Below are positions 15,227-24,488 of a stretch of DNA of 64,000 nucleotides, one piece after another. Source of the DNA: Streptomyces plumbidurans. Lineage in GTDB: Bacteria > Actinomycetota > Actinomycetes > Streptomycetales > Streptomycetaceae. The position numbers and the translations under genes are program-made. The stretch covers positions 209,072 through 273,071 of the forward strand of contig NZ_JAFJSY010000009.1 in NCBI RefSeq assembly GCF_019857225.1, written 5' to 3'. The first letter of the stretch is position 1, and each line of letters starts with the position of its first letter. The notes beneath the pieces were generated by a model. That model ran no database searches, was not told where the DNA came from, and saw only the letters and a list, made by a program, of their open reading frames with translations.

Positions 15227-15307
15227 TCAGAAGGGGCGACAGAGCATGGCGGCGACGCGGCACAGGTCGACTGCCCGCCGCTTCGTGAGATCCGCCTGTC
15301 GCTTCAT
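15227..15307 (-). CDS. 26-residue Cys-containing leader peptide of the sulfurtransferase operon
   Basis: ATG 15307 to TGA 15227 encodes a 26-residue peptide with TKRRAVDLCRVAAMLCR at its centre; Cys16 and Cys23 are the key residues. This LTKRRAVDLCRVAAMLCR pattern is a known class of short putative leader peptides ahead of sulfur and cysteine genes in Streptomyces. Related Cys-rich upstream ORFs in mycobacteria control downstream genes by cysteine-dependent attenuation. The ATG lies seven bases after a good -10, so the transcript is probably leaderless. Attenuation of the sulfurtransferase here is inferred. Confidence 0.78.
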   Translation of the reverse strand: MKRQADLTKRRAVDLCRVAAMLCRPF

Positions 15308-15314
15308 GGCCTCG

Positions 15315-15344
15315 ATCGTAGGGACGGACAGCCTGGCGTGTCAC
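15315..15344 (-). promoter_or_regulatory. promoter of the leader peptide / sulfurtransferase operon
   Basis: GTGACA (15344-15339) and TACGAT (15320-15315) are separated by 18 bp on the minus strand, close to the vegetative consensus. The ATG at 15307 follows the -10 by seven bases. A CACCGGTG palindrome overlaps the -35. Confidence 0.6.
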
Positions 15345-15489
15345 CGGTGTGTCGTATCGTGAGACGCGATTGTCCGCGATGTGGGAATCGATCTACGTCC
15401 GGGCCGTCCGCGCACGGCCTCCGGGTGGATGTATCGGTCATCACATCTACGGTACGGACGCGGACGTCTCACCTTCCGGACAGCCTCTG

Positions 15490-15521
15490 GTCGGTCGGGA
15501 GTCGAGTCGGTCGGGAGTCGA
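15490..15521. repeat. perfect 16-bp tandem duplication
   Basis: GTCGGTCGGGAGTCGA occurs twice without a gap (15490-15505, 15506-15521). It lies 25 bp past the stop of the LmeA-like gene. It is probably slippage; no function is claimed. Confidence 0.6.
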
Positions 15522-15545
15522 GCCCGCGTGCCGCCCGGCCTCGTA

Positions 15546-16286
15546 CTACCCCGCCAGCTTGACGTTCGAACCCTTCACCGTGATCTCCACACCGTCCTGC
15601 GCGGCCTGCACGGTGTCCAGCTTCACGCCGCCCGGCAGCTCGTCGATCGTCTGCTGGAAGTCGGTGATCGAGCGGATACGGGAGTCGGCGATGTCGACGA
15701 CCAGCTTGGGCAGGTTGTCGGCGTGCACCTTCACGTCGTCGCCCTGGACGGTCACCGTGCTGAGGACGGGATACGTCTGCGAGCGGCCCGCCGCCGAGAT
15801 CTTGACGTCGACCTTGATCTTGCCGTTGCCGCCGTCGGAGAGGCCGACGACCTGGGCGGTGACGCCCGTGAAGACCTGCGTGGGCTGGGACTTGGCCGCT
15901 TTCAGCAGCTCGTCGTAGGCGATGGTGGCGGTGCCCGTGGCGCTGTTCGCGGTCGCGGAGCTGTAGTCACCGGAGAAGGTGACGCCCCTCATGTGCGCCT
16001 TCAGGTCGTCGATCCGGATCGTCGACGGTCCGCTGCTGCCGCTGTTGCCGGTGTCCGCCTCGTAGTCCTTGATGCCGACCTCGACGTCGTCCAGCTCTCC
16101 GGAGGCGACCTGGGTGAGGAAGGGGAAGCCCTTGATGGAGACGTCCGGGGTGGCCGCGAGGTTCTCGGTGTTCTTCAGCTTGGAGGCGGCCTCGTCCTCG
16201 GCGAAGTAGACCGCGACCCGGTCCGCCACCACGAACAGGCCGCCGAGGATCACGACGACGATCAGAAGTATTCGCAGCGCGCGCAT
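15546..16286 (-). CDS. LmeA-like phospholipid-binding protein (DUF2993), copy 1
   Basis: 246 residues. The N-terminal hydrophobic segment (LRILLIVVVILGGLFVVADRVA) acts as signal or anchor. The DUF2993 domain has the typical IKGFPFLTQVASGELDDVEV and IRIDDLKAHMRGV. In mycobacteria LmeA is a periplasmic lipid-binding protein needed for lipomannan maturation; the Streptomyces role is unknown. ATG 16286 (MRALRI) was chosen over the frame start at 16301. A second family member lies at 29017. Confidence 0.87.
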   Translation of the reverse strand: MRALRILLIVVVILGGLFVVADRVAVYFAEDEAASKLKNTENLAATPDVSIKGFPFLTQVASGELDDVEVGIKDYEADTGNSGSSGPSTIRIDDLKAHMRGVTFSGDYSSATANSATGTATIAYDELLKAAKSQPTQVFTGVTAQVVGLSDGGNGKIKVDVKISAAGRSQTYPVLSTVTVQGDDVKVHADNLPKLVVDIADSRIRSITDFQQTIDELPGGVKLDTVQAAQDGVEITVKGSNVKLAG

Positions 16287-16466
16287 CGGGTCTTCCCCCA
16301 CCTGGCCGGACCATGACCACAGTTGCCGACGACCGGGCGGCCGTCCAGCGTGAGCGTAACCCTGGGCCCGACCCCGACCCCGGAATTGTCGATCATCTGT
16401 GACAGGAACTGCCGTTCCTTGTACGGCTCTTAACCGAGCGCCTTACCCGAGTCCTGGCCGAGCGTC

Positions 16467-17666
16467 CTACCCGAGCGCCCGTCCCAGCACGTACACCACC
16501 GGTGCCGCGGCCGTCAGCGGCAGGGCGACTCCGGCCGTGAAGTGCACGAACCGCGACGGGTAGTCGTAGCTCGCCACCCGATGCCCGATCAGCGCGCACA
16601 CCGCCGCGCCCGCGCCCAGCAGCGCGCCGCTCGTGCCGAAGCCGGTCATCGAGCCGACCGCGATGCCCGCGCCCGCCGCGGCGAGCAGCGAGACGACAAC
16701 CGACGCCGGGGTGGGCAGCGGCAGGGCACGGGCCAGTACGGCGACGGCCACGGCGGCCGCGCCGACGGTCGCCGCGTCGGCCGAGGCCGCGAGGTATCCG
16801 GCCGCGACGATTGCCAGCGCCGCCGAGGCGACGCCCGCCATCAGGCCGTACATCCGCTCGTCCGGGTCGGCGTGCGAGCGCAGCTGGAGGACGAGCGAGA
16901 GCAGGACCCACACGCCGAGGGTGCCGAGGATCGCCGCCGGGCCGTTCTCCCGGCCCGCGGCCAGCAGCGCGGCGTCCGCGACGAGCGCGCCGAGGAACGC
17001 GAGCGCGATGCCCTGCCGGGCAGGCCACATGCCGTTGAGCCGGAACCAGCCCGCAGCGGTGACCGCCTGCAGCACGACGAGCGGGACGAGCAGGGCGTAC
17101 GAGCCGATCGCCGCCGTGCCCGCCAGCAGCAGCCCCAGCAGGGCCGTGAGCGCGGCCGGCTGCATGCCGGGCTCGATGATCGGGGACCGGCCCTCCAGAC
17201 GGGCCCGCTGGGCGTCCGTCACACGGGTGTTGCCGGCGAGGGTGGCCGGGCCGTAGCCGGGGTCCGGTGTCTCACCCGCGACGGCGGTCGGCGCGGCCGC
17301 CTGCGGCTGCTGCCACTGCTGCGCCACGGGCTGGGGGGCCTGCGGGTGCGGCTGCGGCTGCGGCTGCGGGTGAGGAGCGTGCGGCTGGGGGGTCTGTGGC
17401 TGAGGAGTCTGCGGGTAGGGCGTCTGCGCCTGCAGATACGCCGTCTCCGCGGTCGACATGGGCGTCGGCCCCTGCGGCTGGACCTGTGTCTCCCAGGTCT
17501 GCCCGTGCCACTGCTGGGTGTACTGCTGGGCGGCGTAAGGGTCGTCGTACCCCTCGTACCCGTCGTAGGCCTGGTGCGGCTGCTGCGCGGGGTGGGGCTG
17601 CTGCGGCTGCGCAGGCCACCCCTGCTGCTGCGGCTGCTGATACGGGTCGTACGGCTGATCGGTCAT
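16467..17666 (-). CDS. polytopic membrane protein with Pro/Gln-rich N-terminus
   Basis: 399 residues. The first ~150 are Pro, Gln, Tyr and His rich (repeats such as QTPQPQTPQPH and PQPQPQPHP) and probably cytosolic and disordered. At least eight hydrophobic helices follow from about residue 170 (ALTALLGLLLAGTAAIG, LALVADAALLA and others). ATG 17666 follows GGAGG by six bases, within the end of the MoaD-like gene. No transport signature was recognised. Function is unknown. Confidence 0.8.
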   Translation of the reverse strand: MTDQPYDPYQQPQQQGWPAQPQQPHPAQQPHQAYDGYEGYDDPYAAQQYTQQWHGQTWETQVQPQGPTPMSTAETAYLQAQTPYPQTPQPQTPQPHAPHPQPQPQPHPQAPQPVAQQWQQPQAAAPTAVAGETPDPGYGPATLAGNTRVTDAQRARLEGRSPIIEPGMQPAALTALLGLLLAGTAAIGSYALLVPLVVLQAVTAAGWFRLNGMWPARQGIALAFLGALVADAALLAAGRENGPAAILGTLGVWVLLSLVLQLRSHADPDERMYGLMAGVASAALAIVAAGYLAASADAATVGAAAVAVAVLARALPLPTPASVVVSLLAAAGAGIAVGSMTGFGTSGALLGAGAAVCALIGHRVASYDYPSRFVHFTAGVALPLTAAAPVVYVLGRALG

Positions 17667-17668
17667 CC

Positions 17669-17923
17669 TCACCCTCCTGCGAACGGCGGGAGCACCTCGA
17701 CCGTGCCGCCGTCGGCCAGCCGTACCGTCTCATGTCCGCGGGTGCCCACGGGGGCACCGTCGACGAGGAACGAGCATCGCTGCAGGACGCGCGTCAGTTC
17801 ACCGGGGTGTCGCGCCCGCACGGCGTCGAGCGCCTCGGCGAGGCTGTCCGCGTCGAAGGGCTCCTCGGCGACCCCGGCCGCGGCCTTCGCGGCGGCCCAG
17901 TAGCGCACCGTGACCTTTGGCAT
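17669..17923 (-). CDS. MoaD/ThiS-family sulfur-carrier protein
   Basis: An 84-residue ubiquitin-like protein starting MPKVTVRYWAAAKAAAG and ending VEVLPPFAGG, the Gly-Gly tail that is adenylated and thiocarboxylated in MoaD and ThiS. It could serve molybdopterin synthesis or another sulfur-transfer route. No MoaE, ThiF or MoeB gene lies nearby, so the pathway is open. ATG 17923 was chosen over an upstream frame start at 17935. Its stop lies two bases before the ATG of the membrane protein that follows. Confidence 0.85.
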   Translation of the reverse strand: MPKVTVRYWAAAKAAAGVAEEPFDADSLAEALDAVRARHPGELTRVLQRCSFLVDGAPVGTRGHETVRLADGGTVEVLPPFAGG

Positions 17924-17978
17924 CCGGTTCCTCAATCAGCGGTCAATGGGCGGTCGGTCGGCTCTGTACCTCGTTAGG

Positions 17979-18869
17979 CTAGCCCGCCCGCGAGGCCGCC
18001 CAGCGCCCGATGCGGGCCAGCAGCTCGTCCGTGGCCGCGTGTTCGGCGTGGCCCATGCCGCCCTCGATCCACAGTTCGCCCTGCTCCCCGGCCGCGGCGG
18101 CGAGCATGCGGGGATGGTCGAGGGGGAAGTAGCCGTCGCGGTCGCCGTGCACGATCAGCAGGGGTGCGGGGGCGATGCGCGGCACGGCCTCCACGGGGGA
18201 CAGCGGCACCGGGTCCCACTCCCTGTGGTGGATCCGCGTATTGAATCCGTAGCGGCCGACCAGCCGCCCCGCGGGACGGGTCACCAGCCAGTGCAGCTTC
18301 CGCATGGGGGCGGTGCCCCGGTAGTACCAGCGGGCCGGTGCACTCACCGAAACCACCACGTCCGTGGACGCCTCCGTGCGCCCCTCGCGCCCCGGACCGC
18401 CCGGATCGCCCGGACCTTCCGGACCGTGGAGCGCCGCGTGCCGCAGCACCACCGAGCCGCCCATCGAGAAGCCGACGGTCACCACGCGGCCGTGCCCGAA
18501 ACCCCGCGCCCACTCCACCGCGGCCGCCAGATCGAGCACCTCCCGGTCGCCGACCGTGGAGTGCCCGCCGGAGGCGCCGTGTCCCCGGAAGGAGAACGAG
18601 ACCACGGCTCCGTACTGCGCGAACGCCTCGACCACCCGGCGCACGTGCGGCTTGTCCGCGTCGCCCGTGAAGCCGTGCGCGATCACGAACACCAGGTCGC
18701 GGGAGGGTGGCGCGGAGGCGTCGCGCACCACGGCCGGCGGGTCGTACACGGCATCGATCGAGACGCCGTCCCGCGTGGTCAGGAACGTCCGGGAAGGGGC
18801 CCGACGGCGCGTCTCGACATGCGGACGGCCGGTGGAACGCGCCACATGACCTGCCGGAGTGCTGCTCAT
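17979..18869 (-). CDS. alpha/beta-hydrolase
   Basis: A 296-residue serine hydrolase. The oxyanion region is [10 protein letters not shown], the nucleophile elbow is GFSMGGS near residue 150, the acid is in HGDRDGYF and the base His is in GGMGHAEHA. The build suggests an esterase or lipase-like enzyme. The central segment [15 protein letters not shown] is a low-complexity insertion in the cap region. The substrate is unknown. It is divergent from glnR with about 190 bp between. Confidence 0.88.
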   Translation of the reverse strand: MSSTPAGHVARSTGRPHVETRRRAPSRTFLTTRDGVSIDAVYDPPAVVRDASAPPSRDLVFVIAHGFTGDADKPHVRRVVEAFAQYGAVVSFSFRGHGASGGHSTVGDREVLDLAAAVEWARGFGHGRVVTVGFSMGGSVVLRHAALHGPEGPGDPGGPGREGRTEASTDVVVSVSAPARWYYRGTAPMRKLHWLVTRPAGRLVGRYGFNTRIHHREWDPVPLSPVEAVPRIAPAPLLIVHGDRDGYFPLDHPRMLAAAAGEQGELWIEGGMGHAEHAATDELLARIGRWAASRAG

Positions 18870-19059
18870 GTGGGCTATTCTGCTGGGCAGAGGACTCGGG
18901 CAGCGACGCCCCCGGGTCCTTTTGTGCTTTCGGAAGCGTTGTATACGAAGCGGGAACCGCCGGGAAACTCCAGGTGGCCGCGGGTGTACGGGCCCCGGGA
19001 TCGCAGAGCAGGTGACCTACCGCACACGTCCTGGCAGGGACCGAGGAGGAACCAGACAT

Positions 19060-19839
19060 ATGAGTTCTCTGCTGCTCCTGACCAATGCCCTCCAGCCGTC
19101 CACGGAGGTGCTTCCGGCGCTCGGCCTGCTGCTGCACAACGTGCGAGTGGCACCCGCGGAAGGACCCGCGCTCGTCGACACCCCCGGTGCCGACGTGATC
19201 CTCGTCGACGGCCGCCGCGATCTCCCGCAGGTCCGCAGCCTGTGCCAGCTGCTGCGCTCCACCGGCCCCGGCTGTCCGCTCGTCCTGGTCGTCACCGAGG
19301 GCGGTCTCGCCGCCGTCACCGCCGACTGGGGCATCGACGACGTACTGCTCGACACGGCCGGGCCCGCGGAGGTGGAGGCACGGCTGCGGCTGTCCATGGG
19401 ACGGCTGCAGATCGCGGGCGACGACTCCCCGATGGAGATCCGCAACGGCGACCTCTCGGTGGACGAGGCGACCTACTCGGCCAAGCTCAAGGGCCGCGTC
19501 CTGGACCTCACCTTCAAGGAGTTCGAGCTGCTGAAGTACCTCGCGCAGCACCCGGGCCGCGTCTTCACGCGCGCGCAGCTGCTGCAGGAGGTCTGGGGCT
19601 ACGACTACTTCGGCGGCACCCGCACGGTCGATGTCCATGTACGGCGTCTGCGCGCCAAGCTCGGGCCCGAGCACGAGTCGCTGATCGGAACCGTCCGCAA
19701 CGTCGGTTATCGATTCGTTACGCCCGAGAAGGGCGAACGTTCCTCCGAGGAGTCCAAGGCCAAGACGGACCGGGCAAAGCCGGACAGTGCGGACGAGGCG
19801 ACCGCCCGTGGCGGTGCCGAGGTGACGGCGGAGGCATAG
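19060..19839 (+). CDS. glnR: GlnR, global nitrogen regulator (orphan OmpR-type)
   Basis: A 259-residue OmpR-family regulator with an N-terminal receiver-like domain ([30 protein letters not shown]) and a C-terminal winged helix ([24 protein letters not shown], then [18 protein letters not shown]). It matches what I recall of Streptomyces GlnR, which controls glutamine synthetase, ammonium transporter and nitrite reductase genes. The receiver lacks a standard acidic pocket, and no histidine kinase is adjacent, in line with GlnR being an orphan. ATG 19060 follows GAGGAGGA. The tail after residue ~225 is charged and low complexity. Confidence 0.93.
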   Translation: MSSLLLLTNALQPSTEVLPALGLLLHNVRVAPAEGPALVDTPGADVILVDGRRDLPQVRSLCQLLRSTGPGCPLVLVVTEGGLAAVTADWGIDDVLLDTAGPAEVEARLRLSMGRLQIAGDDSPMEIRNGDLSVDEATYSAKLKGRVLDLTFKEFELLKYLAQHPGRVFTRAQLLQEVWGYDYFGGTRTVDVHVRRLRAKLGPEHESLIGTVRNVGYRFVTPEKGERSSEESKAKTDRAKPDSADEATARGGAEVTAEA

Positions 19840-19922
19840 CGGGCCGCGAACGGGGCATTGCTTGGGCACAGGCAGTCCCGCGGGAAGCAGCTTTCGCCCT
19901 GCCCGGAGCCGGTATATCCGCG

Positions 19923-19928
19923 TAGACT
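19923..19928 (+). promoter_or_regulatory. leaderless -10 box of the LacI-family gene
   Basis: TAGACT six bases before GTG 19935, with no Shine-Dalgarno sequence between. It has the same geometry as nur and the GntR genes. Confidence 0.45.
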
Positions 19929-19934
19929 CCGCGC

Positions 19935-20960
19935 GTGGCCAAGGTGACTCGGGATGACGTGGCACGACTGGCGGGTACCTCCACCGCCGTTGTCAGCTAT
20001 GTCATCAACAACGGACCCCGGCCGGTCGCCCCGGCCACGCGCGAGCGTGTTCTCGCCGCCATCAAGGAACTGGGGTACCGGCCCGACCGGGTCGCCCAGG
20101 CGATGGCCTCCCGGCGCACCGACCTCATAGGACTGATCATCCCGGACGCGCGCCAGCCCTTCTTCGGAGAGATGGCGCACGCGGTCGAACAGGCCGCCTC
20201 CGAGCGCGGCAAGATGGTGCTGGTCGGCAACACCGACTACGTGGCCGAGCGCGAGGTGCACTACCTGCGCGCCTTCCTCGGCATGCGGGTCTCCGGGCTG
20301 ATCCTCGTCTCCCACGCGCTCAACGACCTGGCGGCCGCCGAGATAGACGCCTGGGACGCCCGGGTGGTGCTGCTGCACGAGCGGCCCGAGGCCATCGACG
20401 ACGTCGCCGTGGTCATCGACGACCTCGACGGCGCCCGGCAGGCCGTCAGCCATCTGCTCGGGCACGGCTACGAGTACGTCGCCTGTATGGGCGGCACCGC
20501 CGAGACCCCCGTCGTCGGCGACCCGGTCTCCGACCACGTCGAGGGCTGGCGGCGCGCGATGGAGGAGGCCGGCATCCCCACCGAGGACCGGCTTTTCGAG
20601 GCGCCCTACAACCGCTACGACGCGTACCGGATAGCGCTGGAGATCCTCGCCGGGCCGCGGCGGCCGCCCGCGATCTTCTGCTCCACCGACGACCAGGCCA
20701 TCGGCGTCCTGCGGGCGGCGCGCGAGCTGCGCATCGACGTGCCGGGCGAGCTGGGGGTGGCCGGCTTCGACGACATCAAGGAGGCGGGGCTCACCGACCC
20801 GCCGCTGACCACGGTCGCCTCCGACCGCTCCGCGATGGCCCGCGCCGCCGTCGACCTCGTGCTCGACGACGGACTGCGGGTGGCGGGGTCCCGCCGCGAG
20901 CGGCTGAAGATCTTCCCGTCGAACCTGGTGGTACGGCGGTCCTGCGGCTGCAAGGGCTGA
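19935..20960 (+). CDS. LacI-family transcriptional regulator
   Basis: 341 residues: LacI-type DNA-binding helix-turn-helix with hinge ([24 protein letters not shown]) and a periplasmic-binding-protein-like effector domain ([17 protein letters not shown]...[11 protein letters not shown]...GVAGFDDI). The C-terminus [10 protein letters not shown] is common in this group. GTG 19935 lies six bases after TAGACT, suggesting a leaderless mRNA. The ligand is unknown and no sugar operon is adjacent. Confidence 0.92.
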   Translation: MAKVTRDDVARLAGTSTAVVSYVINNGPRPVAPATRERVLAAIKELGYRPDRVAQAMASRRTDLIGLIIPDARQPFFGEMAHAVEQAASERGKMVLVGNTDYVAEREVHYLRAFLGMRVSGLILVSHALNDLAAAEIDAWDARVVLLHERPEAIDDVAVVIDDLDGARQAVSHLLGHGYEYVACMGGTAETPVVGDPVSDHVEGWRRAMEEAGIPTEDRLFEAPYNRYDAYRIALEILAGPRRPPAIFCSTDDQAIGVLRAARELRIDVPGELGVAGFDDIKEAGLTDPPLTTVASDRSAMARAAVDLVLDDGLRVAGSRRERLKIFPSNLVVRRSCGCKG

Positions 20961-21030
20961 GCAGCACCGCCGCACACCTTCAGAACTCCTCACACCTCTT
21001 CAAGGCCTCTTCAGACCTCTTCAGGCGGTC

Positions 21031-22779
21031 TCAGAAGAGCAGGTTGTACTGGTTGAATCCGGTCCCCAGCTTGACGCGCGAGCCGAACAGGCTGCTCGAC
21101 GCCTTGTTGGTACCGGGGTAGAGCCACAGCGTGCCGCCCGAGTCGCGGGCCATCACGTCGGCGATACCGTCGCCGGTCACGTCGCCATTGGCCACGTCGG
21201 ACGTGAAGTTCCAGCCGGTACGGGCCTGGATGCGGGCCGACCACGGGGTGTGCTCCTGCTGGGTGCCGCGGTACAGGTAGAGCACGCCCGAGCTGTTGCG
21301 GACCAGCAGGTCGGCCTTGCCGTCGCCGGACAGGTCGCCGTGACCGAAGATCTTCACGCCCTTCCATGCCTTGTCGACGACCTTGACGCGGCCGTAGAAC
21401 TCGCCGGTGCCCTTGCCCGGGTAGAGGTAGACCGAGCCGTCGGCGTCCACCGCGACCAGGTCGGGGCGGGCGTCGCCGGTCAGGTCGCCGGGGATGGCGT
21501 AGGACTTGTAGCCGCCCCAGACCGAGGTGATCGTCATCCAGGTGAACTCGCCCGAGGCGTGGTCGAAGTAGCTGCGGTGCAGCTTGCCGTCGGTCTTGTC
21601 GCGGATGATCAGGTCCTGGTAGAAGTCCCGGTCCAGGTCGGCCTGCAGGCCCCAGCTGATGTACTCCCAGCCGTTGCCGGTGTAGGCGCGCTGGGCGAGG
21701 GACGTGCCCTTGCTGTCCTGCTCGAAGAGGTTGCCGGACGGGGCGCGCTCCAGCAGGTCGGCCTTGCCGTCGAAGGACAGGTCGGTGTCGTCGATGCGTG
21801 GCTGGGCGGCCCAGGCGTACGACTTCACCTTGGTGAAGACGGGGTAGGCGCCCTGCGCGGTGCAGCCCTCGACGCCCCAGGACACGATGCCGATGATCTT
21901 GCCGCCGGAGACCAGGGGGCCGCCGGAGTCACCGTTGCAGGGGGTGGTGGTGCCGGCGTCGCCGCCGGTGGCCGGGGTGCCCGCGCAGAGCATCGAGCCC
22001 TCGGCGAAGTCGTCCTCACCGAGGACGCTCCGCATGGCGCTGTCGCAGGTCGAGTCGGCGACCAGGGACAGCGGCGCGCTCTTCAGCTTCGCCGACAGGT
22101 CCGCGCCGTCGGCGCCGGAGGTCAGGCCCCAGCCGTAGACCACGGAGTCGCGGCCTGCCGTGTACAGCGCGTCGTCCGTCGAGGAGGCCGACCGCAGGGT
22201 GGGCGTGTCCAGCGGGCGGTCCAGGGTGAGGACCGCGACGTCGTTCTGGATGGTCGCCGCGTTGTACTTGGGGTGGTTCCACTGGCGCCAGACGCCGGCC
22301 ACGGTGCCGTTCGTCGAGTCGTACAGGTCGGTCGTCCCGGCGAGCACGGCGCCGTTCTTCGCCCAGTCCAGGCCCGCGACGCAGTGGGCGGCGGTGAGGA
22401 CCTTGTTCGGGGCGACGAGGGTGCCGCCGCAGAAGTAACCGTCGCCGGTGGTGTCGTCGTAGTAGGCGAGCTGGACCATCCACGGCGCGCTGGAGATCGT
22501 GGTCTCGCTGCCGCCGATGATGAACGGGCTCGCCTTGGCCGTCCGCGGTGTGGCCGCCTTCTGCGCGGCCTCGATCACGCGGGAGTGCAGCACCTTGTCG
22601 GTGGCCGCGGGCTTCGGGGCGGTCTGCTGCTGGGCCTTCACTCCAGGGTCGGGCAGTCCGTCCGCCGCGCTCGCCGGCTGGGCGGCGAGCAGGCCGGCGC
22701 AGCTGAGGGCGAGCGCGAGGGCGGCCGCGGGAAACGCCGTGACGGGGCGTCTGAGGCGGCCGCGCAGGGCACGTATCAC
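21031..22779 (-). CDS. secreted trypsin-like serine protease with FG-GAP/VCBS repeats
   Basis: 582 residues. A signal peptide (basic start, then ALALALSCAGLLAAQPASAA) is followed by a propeptide-like segment and a trypsin domain with His in LTAAHCV, Asp in NDVAVLTLD and Ser in GDSGGPL. The C-terminal ~250 residues hold about five FG-GAP/VCBS-type repeats (DLTGDARPDLVAVD, DLSGDGKADLLVRN, DVTGDGIADVMARD), which bind Ca2+ and form a beta-propeller. GTG 22779 follows AGGAG by six bases. A secreted enzyme for protein degradation or processing. Confidence 0.92.
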   Translation of the reverse strand: MIRALRGRLRRPVTAFPAAALALALSCAGLLAAQPASAADGLPDPGVKAQQQTAPKPAATDKVLHSRVIEAAQKAATPRTAKASPFIIGGSETTISSAPWMVQLAYYDDTTGDGYFCGGTLVAPNKVLTAAHCVAGLDWAKNGAVLAGTTDLYDSTNGTVAGVWRQWNHPKYNAATIQNDVAVLTLDRPLDTPTLRSASSTDDALYTAGRDSVVYGWGLTSGADGADLSAKLKSAPLSLVADSTCDSAMRSVLGEDDFAEGSMLCAGTPATGGDAGTTTPCNGDSGGPLVSGGKIIGIVSWGVEGCTAQGAYPVFTKVKSYAWAAQPRIDDTDLSFDGKADLLERAPSGNLFEQDSKGTSLAQRAYTGNGWEYISWGLQADLDRDFYQDLIIRDKTDGKLHRSYFDHASGEFTWMTITSVWGGYKSYAIPGDLTGDARPDLVAVDADGSVYLYPGKGTGEFYGRVKVVDKAWKGVKIFGHGDLSGDGKADLLVRNSSGVLYLYRGTQQEHTPWSARIQARTGWNFTSDVANGDVTGDGIADVMARDSGGTLWLYPGTNKASSSLFGSRVKLGTGFNQYNLLF

Positions 22780-23036
22780 CTAGGTCTCCTGAGCTGGTTG
22801 ATGAGTCAAGGAACGTGAACCCACCAAGATTGCGCCCCGGCGATCACTCTTTACACAGGTCTCACACAAACCGGATAAGTGTTCGTCCGCGGCCCGCCGT
22901 GATCTCACTCCACGGCAACGTTCCGTTTCCCTTTGGCCCGAGCCCGCCGCGTCTTTATATCGGGCAAACGAGGTTCTGCCGGGCTTCTCAGCAAGCACTC
23001 AGCCGACTCTCATGGACGCGGGACAAGCTCGTAGAC

Positions 23037-24125
23037 ATGACCGAGAGCTTCCGCCGCAGCGGCGAGTACGAGAGTTACGAGAACCCGTACCAGGGCGCTC
23101 CGCAGCATGCCTCCGCCCCGGTGAACCCCGAGTGGCCGCCCCCGCCGGGACAGCCGCCGGCGCAGCAGCCCGCTCCGATGCAGCACTCCGCTCCGATGCA
23201 GCCGGCCGATCCGGCGCAGCCGGTCGCTCCGGCGCCGAGGAAGCGGACCCGGGGCCCGGTCGCCCTGCTGGCCGCCGTGGCGATCGTCGCCGCGGCCGTC
23301 GGCGGGGGCACCGCCTACGCCTTCCAGCAGCTGACCGGCAGCGACACCGCCGCCTCCAGCAGCACCAGCACCAGCGTGGTGCCCTCCAGCAAAAAGGGCG
23401 ACGTCGCCACCATCGCCGCGGCCGTGAGCCCCAGCGTGGTCGAGATCAAGGCCACCTCGAACGTCGGCGAGTCCACCGGCTCCGGCGTCATCGTCACCAG
23501 CGACGGCCAGATCGTCACCAACAACCACGTCATCTCCGGCGCCTCGTCGATCAAGGTGACGACCAACAGCGGCAAGAGCTACACCGCGAAGGTCGTCGGC
23601 ACCGACAGCAAGAAGGACCTCGCGCTGATCAAGCTGGAGGGCGCCTCCGGCCTCAAGCCGGCCACCCTCGGCAACTCCGACGGGGTCCAGGTCGGCGACA
23701 CGGTCGTGGCCATCGGCTCCCCCGAGGGCCTGAGCGGCACCGTCACCAGCGGCATCGTCTCCTCGCTCAACCGTGACGTGACCGTCTCCACCGACGAGAA
23801 CCAGGGCCAGGGTCAGGGTCAGGGTGGCTGCGACGGCCAGTGGCCGTTCTCCTTCGGCGGGCAGCAGTTCAACGGCGACACCGGCAACTCGACGACGACG
23901 TACAAGGCGATCCAGACCGACGCCTCGCTCAACCCGGGCAACTCCGGCGGCGCGCTGATCGATGCCGCGGGCAACATCATCGGCATCAACTCCGCGATGT
24001 ACAGCGCCAGTTCCCAGTCCTCCGGCTCCTCCGACGCCGGCAACGTCGGCCTCGGCTTCGCCATCCCGATCAACACCGTCAAGTCCGACCTGGCCAACCT
24101 CCGGGCGGGCGGCAGCGACAGCTGA
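23037..24125 (+). CDS. membrane-anchored HtrA-like serine protease without PDZ domain
   Basis: 362 residues. A Pro/Gln/Met-rich cytosolic head is followed by KRTRGP and one membrane helix near residues 80-105, then a DegP/HtrA-type protease domain: His in TNNHVISG, Asp in KKDLALIK, Ser in NPGNSGGAL. It ends 25 residues after the last protease strand, so there is no C-terminal PDZ domain. A GQGQGQGG insertion lies before the catalytic Ser region. A small gene and a two-component system follow. Its role is probably envelope protein quality control. Confidence 0.9.
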   Translation: MTESFRRSGEYESYENPYQGAPQHASAPVNPEWPPPPGQPPAQQPAPMQHSAPMQPADPAQPVAPAPRKRTRGPVALLAAVAIVAAAVGGGTAYAFQQLTGSDTAASSSTSTSVVPSSKKGDVATIAAAVSPSVVEIKATSNVGESTGSGVIVTSDGQIVTNNHVISGASSIKVTTNSGKSYTAKVVGTDSKKDLALIKLEGASGLKPATLGNSDGVQVGDTVVAIGSPEGLSGTVTSGIVSSLNRDVTVSTDENQGQGQGQGGCDGQWPFSFGGQQFNGDTGNSTTTYKAIQTDASLNPGNSGGALIDAAGNIIGINSAMYSASSQSSGSSDAGNVGLGFAIPINTVKSDLANLRAGGSDS

Positions 24126-24154
24126 CTTCCCACCGCACCAGCAGGGAGTACGTC

Positions 24155-24361
24155 ATGATCAAGCAGGTTTCCCACCCGGCCGCCGGCACCGGTCCGGCCG
24201 CACTCGCCCTGGCCCTGGAGGTGGCGCACGAGCTGCACGCGCCGGTGACCCGCGCGCCCGAGGTGGTACCGGCCCCGCAGCTGATGGGTCTGCACACCAC
24301 CACCGCCCGCCCGCACCGCCGCAAGGTGCCGCTGAACAGGCTGGCGACGATGCGCGCCTGA
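24155..24361 (+). CDS. small protein of unknown function
   Basis: 68 residues from ATG 24155, with GGGAG seven bases upstream and only 29 bp after the HtrA-like gene, so probably the same mRNA. It is Ala, Pro and His rich with an amphipathic first half ([17 protein letters not shown]) and a basic C-terminus ([12 protein letters not shown]). It has no signal peptide or membrane helix. Codon use is normal. Family is not recognised. Confidence 0.5.
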   Translation: MIKQVSHPAAGTGPAALALALEVAHELHAPVTRAPEVVPAPQLMGLHTTTARPHRRKVPLNRLATMRA

Positions 24362-24488
24362 CCGCGGCCCCACCACTGCGTACGCGTCCGCAGGGAAACA
24401 TGCGAGGCTGAAGGCATTCCGCAGGTTCGAGCAGGTTCACCTACCTTCAGCCCCCTGTCGTCCCACCGCACCCGAGGAACCAGAGCCC

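Noticed and set aside
17974..19965. A 663-codon minus-strand frame over glnR and the hydrolase
   Set aside because: It is antisense to glnR, which has clear domains and a good start, and out of frame with the hydrolase.
20970..21030. CCTCTTCA triple repeat after the LacI gene
   Set aside because: Short and imperfect, no stem, no recurrence elsewhere; probably chance or slippage.
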